Part shown: positions 45,255-57,200 of the stretch, one piece after another | Position numbering within the stretch: the first letter of the stretch is position 1 | Layout: each line of letters starts with the position of its first letter | Assembly: GCA_951799405.1 (NCBI GenBank) | Contig: OX637333.1 | Location: 10,043,960-10,107,959 of the forward strand | DNA: 64,000 bases | DNA from: Agapetus fuscipes | Taxonomy: Eukaryota; Arthropoda; Insecta; Trichoptera; Glossosomatidae | Direction of reading: 5' to 3' | The notes under the pieces: model-generated | Told to the model about the DNA's origin: nothing | The model's input: the letters and a program-made list of their open reading frames with translations, nothing else | Databases searched by the model: none | Position numbers and translations under genes: made by a program

Positions 45255-48200
45255 ATAAAAAAAAAAAAAAAATAATAATAATAATTAAAAAAATATATAA
45301 AAAAGGAGAGGGTATTTGCGTCTGTTTTTTTCGAATTTGCAAAAATGTTTTTCCAACAAGTGTTTCTATTGACAAACTGAACTAACGCTGTGTTCCAGAA
45401 TTTTTGGTGTTTGTTTGTTTGTTTGTTTGTTTGTTTGTATATTTGTACCATTATAGGCGCCCAGACCGTTCGCAGCACGATGCTGAAATTTTGCACACCC
45501 CCATAAAGTGTCAGTGGCTAAACAACTGTCAGGGTCCGAATGACGTCACGTGCATATTTCGCATACCTGCGATACAGACTGAAAATTGAAATCTTGCCGC
45601 TGGCGGTCATTTTAAATTTACAGACTTGATATTCGAAACAGTCATGTCTCTTAGTAATTTTAACAACTTTTGGAAGAAACTTTTTCGCAAAAAGTAAATT
45701 CTTCAAACAAAATTTGTAAATACCTACATAGAAAAACATAAAAAATAATAACTTTCAGGTAGTACAACGGGCGCATGCATAAAGTTGGAACATTGAAATT
45801 AGGTATGCTATCTAAACATAAACAGACTTAAATATTTTTAAAAGAAAAACGAAATACATGAAGGATTAAGAGTAGCTGCCATACATTTTTTTTGGTTTCT
45901 TCAATATTTAACACTCTTCTGGCGTTCATTTTAAAAGTCTGAAGGTTTTTCCTCAATGATCAATTTGTTTTTGCTTATGTCAACATTTTTTGAAAGAAAT
46001 TTTTTTTCAATGACAATTTTTTTTCAACAAAATTTTGAAAAACCTGATTTTCACAAAAAAGTCAAATTTATAAGTAAAAAAATCAACTATTTTGATGCTA
46101 CATTTACAACTTTAATTTTGCAAAGTGTAAAGATATGTAATAGAACAATCACGCCAAGTGTAAATTTTTCATACCCGCGATAGCAACTAAAAAAATACAT
46201 GGCTCTGCAGGCGGCCATTTTGAATGTATAGGCTGCATACTCGAATTAAATATGCATTTTAGTAAACCCCATAAATGTTGGAAGAAACTTTTTTTCTACG
46301 GCAAATTTCTTTGAACAAATATTTAAAAAGTAAAATTTTATACAATGTGTCTTATATATAAAAATAAAAAAAGTTAAAAAGTTTCTTTTTTTTTAATTTT
46401 CAAAAGTCATTTTTTTCTTAGAATTCTGTCGATGGGTCGAACGTTTTCCCATACTTAGATTTTTTTGTAGATTGTGAGTTTAGGCATTTTAAGGTATCTT
46501 CAGGTACCAAGCAGTATCAGACACTAAAATATCGTGAAAAGTATCACAAGCAGTTTAAAGATGTCAAAAGATAATTCAGCGCAGGACGAGCAGTTTGAAG
46601 GCATTTCATGACAATAAGAGCAGCTGGAACAATCTAAAAACAAAAGCACCAGTACCAACAAAACAATGCCGTATGGCAAACGCAGTCATGTTTCATGCCA
46701 CTATAAGACAATTGCAAGCAACACAGGTACGCTTAAGATACTATTACCAGCAAAACGAAAAAGAGCAGAAAAGACAAGTTATACACTTAATTGATTATGA
46801 TCGTGTCGAGCATCATTATAAACCATCACCAGAAAAATAAAGAGCAGAAATAAAAAGCAGGATAAAGACTTCAGCACCTGCACAACAATAGAAAATAGCA
46901 CGATCAGGCCTGGGATTCTACCGTAAAACTGTCCACTTTTTGTTGTTGTTGTTGGTCAGTTCTCATGGATCTTTTAAAAATCAGAGCAGGGGTAAAGTGT
47001 GTTGGCGAAGCCGGACTTCAAACTGCCCGTAGGGCCTAGCAGCCAACCGTGCGAGAGCGCGGTTTGGTCTGCTAGTGTAAATATAAAAATGTATTAAAGA
47101 TACCAAACCAAAAAGTGAGCTTCCCTCTTATTCAAACATTTGGGAGTCACCACTAGATGTTACCTCCCACTTAGCGCTTTCTTGGCTCGTATAATGGACT
47201 GAAAGAATTAAAAAAAAAAAATTGGGAGTGTATGTGTGTCACATGGCCATACAGAGTGTCATAATTTCAATACAATATAATGTACGAGTAGGTGGTTCGA
47301 ACAGACACTAAAGGTGTACAGGTCTGGATTAAGCTTTACTGACAACTGTATTTTTCCTAGGGTTAGGATCTTTAAATTGGAATTTTTTATTTTGGGTTTG
47401 TTTTGGTGTTTATATGGATTATTTATTGATTGCAGAAATGTAATTTATTTTGTTTGTTCCTTGACTTATAGGTAAGTATGCGACTGACCACCCATATTGT
47501 AGAAAATGGTTCACTGCCAATGTCACCCCTGTTTCAGGGAAGGTTGGCAAGATTTGCAGATTTGTATGTTCATTTGAGATTTGGGTTTTTATGTTGTAGG
47601 TCCACATACGGCATGTGTTAGCACGAACTGATACATGCCTGCTTGTGGGAATGTGTTTAATATGAATCTTAAATGATATATATCTTTGCAGCTTAGATTT
47701 AGATCTACAAGCAATTTTAATAATACACAACCATTTTTCATTTTTATTAACTATATATTGACCACTCCTTTGTTAACCTTCCCCTTTCTGTGCTAAAAAA
47801 ATTTCACGCGCAACTGTGTTGTGTAGTGACTACACGCTCATAAAAGTCGGATTTATGATCGGTAAATGATGTATATTAATAGCTAATCGCTTTAATTACG
47901 TATAATTGAAGTCTAATGAAGAAGTAAATGACAATAATTAGTATTCAAATGCTAAAAACATCTATTAAGCGTGTACTACTTACACTGCACATGGAAGAGA
48001 AGGTTAACTATTGTACAAAAAAAGCCTTTTCATTCTTGCGACCTAAGGCTTTATAACTGATACCTACTCTGAGACACTGTTATGCTTTCAGTTCATAGAC
48101 CTGTGCATCCTCCTGGGCTGCGACTACTGCCCCTCCATCCGCGGCGTGGGCCCCAAGAGAGCCATGGACCTGGTGCGGCAGCACCGCAGCCTGGAGGAGA

Positions 48201-51200
48201 TAGTGAAGAACCTGGACAGCAAGTACGCAGCCCCCGAGCACTGGGCCTACCAGCAGGCCCGCCAGCTGTTCATCTCTCCTGAGGTCACGGACCCAAGCAC
48301 CCTAGAGGTAGACGCATTGACTTATGGTATCTGTGGACTAGAAATTATTTTAACAAAAAAGTTGAAGTAGTGAATGAGTTTGACTATTTAGGAAGTAAGT
48401 TTGAGGCGAATGGTAAGATGACGAAAGAATTAGAGAAGCGTGCCAGCAAAGGAAGATGCGTGATAGGAGCGTTTGGTAGAATAGCGAAGAATAAAAGGAT
48501 ACCAAAGAAAATGAAAATGGCGGTACACAATTGTATTTTGTTGCCGACCCTGATGTATGGAAGCGAGTCATGGACGTTGAATGAAAGAGAAGTAAATAAG
48601 GTATGCACCGTAGAAATGGCCCATCTGAGAAGTATGACAGGAAAAACACTGAAAGATAGAGTGAGAAACGAATGGGTTCTAAATGAATGCGGAGTAAAAG
48701 AAAGCGTGAAAGTGAAAGTTCAAAGAAGTGTGATGCGATGGTTTGGACATATTGAAAGGATGAATGAAGACCGACTGACAAAAAGAGTGTATAAAGGGAA
48801 TGTAACAGGTAAGAGTGGAAGGGGAAGACCTAGGAAACAATGGATTGATCAGATAAATGAGATTGCGAATGAATGGAATCTACAGAGTGGAAACAAGAGA
48901 AGAGCATGCATGAAAAGAGTGATGAAATTAGATGAGATGAAAGAAGTATGCAAGGACAGAGTCAAGTGGAGGCACTTGTGTGGAGGTACTGGCCACCCCT
49001 AGAGGAAAGGCGGCAGGATACAAGACAAGACAAGGGCATTATATCGTCACTTTAAAGGTAAAACTGAATAAGTGACATATGGAGCAAAATTGAGTTGTTT
49101 GGATAAATGTACACCTTATGGTACTATCTTTGAGATGCAATACTAAAATAATGTGAAAATCCAATAATTTTTAAAAGAGTTTTTTTTTTATAAATTGATT
49201 AAGTGCGCGAACGTCGCTGATTTTCCGAGAGGTAAAACTGTACAAGTACCGTCAGACAAGCTTACACATGCTGATCGCGCGGAGACAGTTCTTTCCTCTC
49301 TTTCCTTTTGAATGGACGAGAGCGAGATGCAGACTTTATGCATGAACATTGAGACTAAGCAAGAAGCTATCGTCTGGCTGGAGTGATTTTTTTGATATTT
49401 CGAATTTATAAATTAGATTATCGGCAGATTCACTTTGTGAAAGTGAATTTTTAAAGATGTAAGAAAAAGAACAACTTTGTTATAATTCACTTTGAGCTTA
49501 ATTTATTTTATAGACTTCTAGTTTTGGGAAAAACAGTAGGTACCTCCCATCAACTAAGAGTAGTGTTGATTTTCTATTTAAATTTATAGAAGAATTTAAT
49601 ATTGAAAAGCCTTGACTTACTTTTACTAAAGTATTATAAATTTAATGTTAATACGTCTTTACTTTGTTTTCATTTGATTTGTGAAAGTCCTAATTTAAAA
49701 AATGAAACAAAAAGTAAAATTTTATTGATTGTTGAGGCATTAACTTTGTAATCGTTCATCATTAAGGATAAAAAGAAAAACAGCTTTGTTTTCGATTACG
49801 TAAGTATTTATTTTTATACCACAACCGGTTTCGCAAACATCCGTTTGCATCGTCAGGTGGATCATTTATGTATTTATTGATCCACCTGACGATGCAAACG
49901 GATGTTTGCGAAACCGGTTGTGGTATAAAAATAAATACTCACGTAATCGAAAACAAAGCTGTTTTTCTTTTATCCTCAAAAAGGTAAACTTTTTTTAAAG
50001 TCAAAAATGATATTTTTCATACATTTTTAAATCCGAATTCACATTTTTTTAAGATAAAGTAATGTTGTACTAAAATATTTGAGGTTTATTTCAACTATTT
50101 TTGTCATTCAGTTTTTGAATAATCATTATTCCATACATTTTCTTGTGTGTAAGTAACACAAATACCATGCTCATCTGAGAGGTAAAAGAGAATAAGTACA
50201 TTTTATTTTTTTATCGCTGAAATAAAATAAAATATGCAAGTTGATAAAATCAGATGGAAAGAAAACTATCATTGCTAAATTGACAAAAAAAAGCAGTTCA
50301 TTCTGATGATTGGTTTACGAAGTAGGAGAAGAAATGCACATAAAAATCTTCTTTCTGCGATATCTTAAAACTAGGAATCTGTACTTATTCAATTTTACCT
50401 TTTAGGTGGCGATATATCTGTTTCAACTTACTTATGAAAATGGTAATTTGTAAGAAAGAGAACAAAGAGCTTCACAGTTGCATTTCAATGTGTACAAAAA
50501 AACTCGGGCGAATGTAAAAATGTTCCTAGAGAGTTGGTACTATTGCAAATTATAATGACTGCCAGTTGACAGATAACACGCGTAATAAATATTATGATCG
50601 CTAAAATTGATGAATTTTAAAGGGAAAAGGCAGTATTTTAAGATATGGCATGTGTTATAATTGGATGTCAAAACACAAAATGCGTTTGGACAAAATGACC
50701 TTATTTTGTATGACTACACCACTTCCGTTTGACAGGAGTGAGACAAATGTGGGCTATAGTATGTATCAATGCAGTTATTTAGTTTCTGTTCCTCTATGTT
50801 ATTACTCAATGGGTAGACGATTGCATTCAGGAGTGCTTTATTTATACCATACTTCTCTAGTACACACCACATCATACTTATCGGAATCTTCTTCTTCTTT
50901 GTGATGGCAATTTCCCGCAATGAGCAGGGACGCCAGTGCCATGCTGGATACAGTTAGAAAAATGAAGGATAGAGGTCAATCAAAAAAAGGTAGAAATATA
51001 TCTGTACCTTAGAGCACAAACAACAGAAGTCCACTTTTTTGCATTTTTGAGTTAATGATGCAGAATTTCTTATAATTAGCTGTTCTATAAGTGGTAAAAA
51101 TATTGGAGTCCTCAGACTCACCATTACTGAGATATCAAGTGTAATTATTATCGCATGCCCAATAAAGTGCAAGCACGGAAGTCCCACATACGTTGTTCAT

Positions 51201-54200
51201 GCTCTAAGTGGGAACAAATTGCATTCTTCATATTTTCACTGGTGTACAGAGTCATCTTTTGATATTTTCTTCAATAAAAGTCTTTGATAGTCTAAAAAAC
51301 TCATTCCTTAAATTAAAAAAAAAATGTATTGTTATGTAAATATGAAATATAAATATTAAAATAAGTAGGTTTTAGTTATAGGAATTCTGTATTGTATTGG
51401 TGGGTTGGATTGATGGTTGTGTGTACATGGAGAAGTCTCTAGATATTTCGAGAAGCATCAAGCAAAAATATATTCCGGAGTATTCGATTCTCTTAGTATA
51501 CAAGACTCTTATTGCTTGCACTGAGTTCAGTTATTATTCAAGCTCCCACCACTACAGTCTCCTGCGGGCTTTACAAATTGAACCAACTTGACCAGTGAAC
51601 AGAAACCAAGCGTAATGGAATAATCGAGACTATCTTTGTGATTTTTTTTTATTAAAAGTGTAAAATAAACAACTGTAAAAGAAGACCAGTGTTTTTAATT
51701 GAAAGACTTTTTGAACCCTAAAAATCGTAACAGTATGTAAAAAAAACTTTTTTACTGTTTTTTATTTTTATTTTCAGTCTTCAAAAAAAAAAAATCTTAC
51801 ATTGCTTGTCATTGCTCCTGCAAAAATGTTTGAGCTTAAAAAATTAATTCAAACTTTGTTTTCATAATGAGATATGGATTTGCATCTACATCTTGTTATT
51901 TGATTTTTTTTATTCCTTAATTAAATCAGTAAAGCCCTAATATTAATTTTTATTCATTGAAAATTAACTATTAAAAACAAACAGCTTTGTTAAGGTCTCC
52001 TTACAGATAAAATATTAATAAAAAATATATAATAACCAAGCATTTGTTTTAGTTGAAAAACATTTAGAAGAAATAAAGAAATTGATACTCCGCAAGCTTA
52101 GTGAAATGTGTGAATAAGGTGGACTTCTGTTATTTATGCTCTAAGCATTTTTGTATCCAACAGCGTACAAACTGAGAGGATAAACGACGGAAGTCCATTT
52201 TATATGTACTTTAAAAGAGAAAACTTTCAAATAAAATCAAAATTAGATAAATATTGATAAAAGAAGAGTAATGCCCGTTTTCACCGACTCCTTCTAAACC
52301 GTCACCTAGCTAAAAGTATTTAAATATAAGAGACTCTTTAAACGGGTACCTAGCACCGTTAAGTTTCACGAGTCAAACTGTCACCTAAAAATCGGCCACC
52401 TAGCTGGGAGCCTGTTTAGCAAACCATTAGTGTTGTGAAACTCGATTTTTGTAAATTCGAAATGTATTTTATAGTTTATAAAATAATATACACATTTCAA
52501 ATAAAAACAACACATGAATATTTGATGTTTATAAAATATCTACCATTTACGCTGCAAATATTATTTGTTAATTGAATTTTTATCTTTACAATGGTGTGTA
52601 CATAGTATATTTTGATATGCACACACTATAAAAAAAAGCGTAATGTTGCCGGCTTGTAGTCTGCAGATGCATTCAGATGCGGTTTTGTTTTTGTTGACAA
52701 TTCACATTCGACATGTAAAATCGGCATTTTCAAATATACGGTGGTCACCAATCAATTATCAAATTAAAGAAGAAACATGGTCCAACTTTTCAGAGGCTGA
52801 CCGCGAGAAACTTGTTCAATCCTGCTACATGGGGCTACATTTACGCCTCTCACGTCTGTCACAGATATCAGCTGATGGCTTACAGTGGCATAAAATTGTA
52901 ATGCCTCTAATCAGTTATCCCCGTGTGTCACTGAATTGTTTCTGTACAAAACAATAAGTAACAATCCATCTGAAGGATATCATAAGGCCTGTGATATGAC
53001 AAATTTATGGTAGGTACCTATAAACATCGATCAATGTAAAAGATCGATGTTTTTAAATACGTAATAAATTCTAATCTAATCTAATCTAAGTTGCAAAGAT
53101 ATGTTACATTGGAGATTCACATTACATGCATTCTCACAACCAGACACGTACAAGTTCGCGCTTGCACATGCCTCATGTGAACCTACAACATAAAAACCAA
53201 ATCTCAAATGGACATACACCCTGCAACTCTTGCCGTCCTTCCCTGAGACAGGGGTGACATTGGCAAAGTGAACCATTTTTACAGCATGGGTGGTCAGCCG
53301 CATACCAACCTATAAGTCAAGGAACACACACACACGACAAATTACATTTTATACATCACTAAATAATAATATCCAAATACAAAATATCCATTTACAAATA
53401 AAAACAAATTCCAATTTAATAAACCCTAGCCGCCAACATTACAGATCAACCGCCATTTCTTTCTGTCCTTACATACTTCTTTCATTTCCTCCAGAGTCAT
53501 AATTTTCTTCATACAGGCTCTTCTTTTATTATGACTCTGGATATTCCATTCATTCGCAATTTCGGATATTTGGTCCATCCATACCTTTCTCGGTCTTCCT
53601 CTACCACGACATCCATCTATTCTACCAACATATACTTTCTTCGTCAGTCTTTCCTCATTCATTCTCTCCATATGCCCAAACCATCTTAACAAACTTCTTT
53701 TAATCTTCACTTTCACACTTTCTCTTGCACCACATTCTTCTCTTACAAAATCATTCCTCACCCTGTCATTCCGTTTTTTCCCAATCATACTTCTTAGAAA
53801 GTCCATTTCAACAGTATGGACTTTACTAATTTCACTTTCATTCACCGTCCAGGCCTCGCTTCCATACATCAAGGTGGGTAAAAGTATGCCACTGCGTACC
53901 GCCAATCGAGCATTTTTAGATATGTTTTGATTTTTGGCGATACAAGCTGTGGCACCCAGTACACACCTGCCCTTCATTACTCTTCTTTCAAATTCACCGG
54001 TCATTCTTCCATCTTTTTCAAACTTACTTCCCAGGTATACAAACTCATTTACGACATCAACATTCATTCCATTAATTTTAAATTCATAATTCATACTTTC
54101 ATCATCTCTTTCAAAAATCAATACTTTCGTCTTACTTGCATTCAACTTCAGATGGTTACCTAACAAAGCTTCATTCAATCTAGAGAGCATTGTTTGCAAT

Positions 54201-57200
54201 TCCACCGCTGAATCAGATACAAGAACTGCATCATCTGCATACAGTAGAACACTCACTTTGCTCTCTCCTATCATCAATCCACAATCATTAAGTCTAGCAT
54301 CTCTGACACACTTGTCCATGACTATGTTAAATAGCCATGGACTCATCACACATCCTTGCCTCACACCCTTATAAACTTCAAACCACTCGCTATACTCACC
54401 ATCAATACGAACACATGCCTTACTATTTTCATAGTTGGCATGCACCACACCTAGGAGAGCCCCATTCACTCCGTATGCTTTCAAAACATCCCATAACATA
54501 CCTCTGTCTACTGAGTCAAAAGCCTTTTCCAGATCTACAAAGGCCGTGAACAGCTTCCGCCTCACCGACAATTGTTTTTCAACAAGTTGTCGTAGAGTAA
54601 AACTCTGATCAACACAGCCTCTACCGGCCATAAAGCCGGACTGTATATCGGAAATCCTTTCACTAGTAGTCAGAATCACATTTTTTATAATCACCTTACA
54701 GAAGACTTTTCCTGGTATACTGAGTAGACTGATTGGTCTGAAGTTCTGACAGTCTTTTTTGTCCCCTTTACCTTTGTAAATGGGAACAATGACTGCCTTC
54801 CTCCAATCCATCGGTACTACTCCTGCATTCACACAAAGCTTACATAATTCGTACATCCAATCTATCACGCATTCACCTCCTGCTTTCAACATTTCACCAT
54901 TTATTCCATCAAACCCAGCAGACTTTCCATTCTTCAAACATTCAATAGATACTTTTATTTCTTCTTTCAAAATCCTAAATTCATTCTCTTCTGTCATTTT
55001 TCTAAACAAATTTCTTTCGCCCCGACCAAAAATCCCTTCAAAATATTCTTTCCATCTCTTACATACTTCATCATTCTCCCATACCATCTCACCAACAGCA
55101 CTTTTGATTCCTGGGGTGGTCAATGCAGAATCTTTATTCCTAATGGCACCGACCCATCTCCAGAATTCCTTCCTACTGTCGGTGAAACTTCTGTTCATTT
55201 TTTCATCAATCTTTCTCTGTTCATTCGCTTTGCTTTCATAAACTACATTCTTCGCCATTTGCTTGGCTATCTTATATTCATCTTCTAGCTTTCTATCATT
55301 CCTGTCGTTCAGCCACTTTTTGTAACATTCCTTCTTCACTTTCACAGCCTCTTTTACTTTAGCATTCCACCAGGCATCCCCTTTCAATCTTCCACCTTTC
55401 GTTTCTCCACATACCTTTCGAGCACATTCAATCATTCCTTCTTTCATAAACTTCCACATGCTTTCAATATCTTTTTCATTCACATTCTTTTCAAGTTCAT
55501 TCACACTTAACTTTTTTTGTATTTCTGATTTATACCTCACTTTCACGCTTTCATCAATCAGACTTTCTACTTTTATTCTTGGCTTTCTTACTTTCTTCTT
55601 ACGTTTCTTCTTTCTTACTTCTCCAATCATTATTTTAGCGCATAAGAGATAGTGGTCACTGCCTATTTCAGGCCCACGATAGACACGGCTATCTCTTACG
55701 GCTCCTCTCAGTCTTTCATCCACACAGATATGTTCCTCATGGACGATAATAGTTATTCCACAACATCTTTACCAAAACTATATGTGTACAGCTCTGTTGT
55801 CCGAAAATATAAAAATTACTACAATTTTATCCAGCAAGGAGGCTACATGATTGTATTTTTGACAGCCGATATCCGCACCAAAAATCGATATCATTCTTAT
55901 CGACATTTTTTTATCTTTCTCAAAACTTTTTGGACGTAGATAAGTCCTAGCAACTTCTATATCCTCAAGAGTTTCTACAAAAACAAGGATATCGGCGTCC
56001 ATATCCACTTATTTGCAGTTAAAACATGACATAACCTCACTGACAGGCCGCTAAAGTGTCCTTTAGCGTAAGAGACAGTTTAGGGAGCAGAATATCGGGC
56101 TCGCAAATATAAGAAGTTCTTAGCGAGTTAAGAGGTTCTTAAATGCTGGTGAAAACAAAACTGGTACCTAAATATTTTTAAACAGCACTTTATCTTTAAA
56201 TATCCTTGGTGAAAACGGGCATAACAGTCTTTACAGATAAAAAATATCTCGTCTACTTTAGAAGTTATGATGGTTTCAAGTGCACATTGTCACGAAAACT
56301 CGTCTCCTGCACATTTTACTAAATGTGACTACCGTTGTTTATTTACAGATATATTATAAAAAGTTTGTAAATACAGAAATTGACACTCAAAAAATTAATA
56401 AAATTTATTGTTAGCAAGATAAAGAGAAATAAAATTTCACATTGAGGTCATGTATAAATAAATGATATTATAATATTTGCAAAAGTGGACCCTAAAGTTG
56501 AAATGTCTTTTTTTTCCTTGACTAAGAGGTTGGTATGAGGCTGACCCCAATGCTGTAAAACTTGGTTTACTTTTCCAATGCCCCCAGTTTCAGGGAAGGG
56601 TTGCCAGGATTTGTAAGGTTTATGTTCATATGAAGTTTGCTTTTTTTTTGTAAGTGCACATACAGCATGTGTAAGTGCAAACTTACATGTGTCTGCCTGT
56701 GGGCATACATTGAGTATAAGCCTTACATAAATGTCAAAATATTTTTGCAACATAGATTATGGGTAGACTAAGGGCCCACATTTCACATTATGTGTGTCTA
56801 AGTTACTATAGACAAATTAAGTGGTCCAAATAAGGTCCTCACTAAATTTTTTTTTTTTTTTAAGTTTAAGTCTTTTCTATTTGCGTTCACAACAGTTTGT
56901 GTTTTATTGTTGTGATGTTGCAGCTGAAGTGGACCGACCCTGACGAAGAGGGTGTGGTGAAGTTCCTGTGCGGAGACAAGCAGTTCAGTGAGGAGAGAGT
57001 GCGCTCAGGAGTCAAGAAACTGCTCAAGTCCCGGAGCACCTCGACGCAGGGCAGGCTGGACTCTTTCTTCACTGTAAGATATGCACTTGTTACTTCTTCT
57101 TTAACCCCTCAAGCGGCGGAACGCGGATCCGCGCTCATAGTACTATACGTGATTTTTTTCATTTTTCTTTAGTTGTTACACAGCAATAAGATCGAAAATC

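Larger units (their letters stand above)
52272..56221. mobile_element. Harbinger-like element, 3950 bp, TAA-flanked, carrying nested insertions
   Basis: The left end TGCCCGTTTTCACCGAC and right end TTGGTGAAAACGGGCA are inverted, with TAA on both sides (52269-52271 and 56222-56224), the TWA target duplication of PIF/Harbinger. Internally, short pieces near both ends also mirror each other (GGTACCTA words). It carries a reverse repeat A and a 2.3-kb RTE LINE; without these about 1.3 kb remains. No DDE nuclease or Myb-like gene was recognised, so it is probably non-autonomous. Confidence 0.72.

Noticed and set aside
45110..45496. Frames with poly-lysine or poly-phenylalanine runs
   Set aside because: Caused by the long T and A homopolymers.
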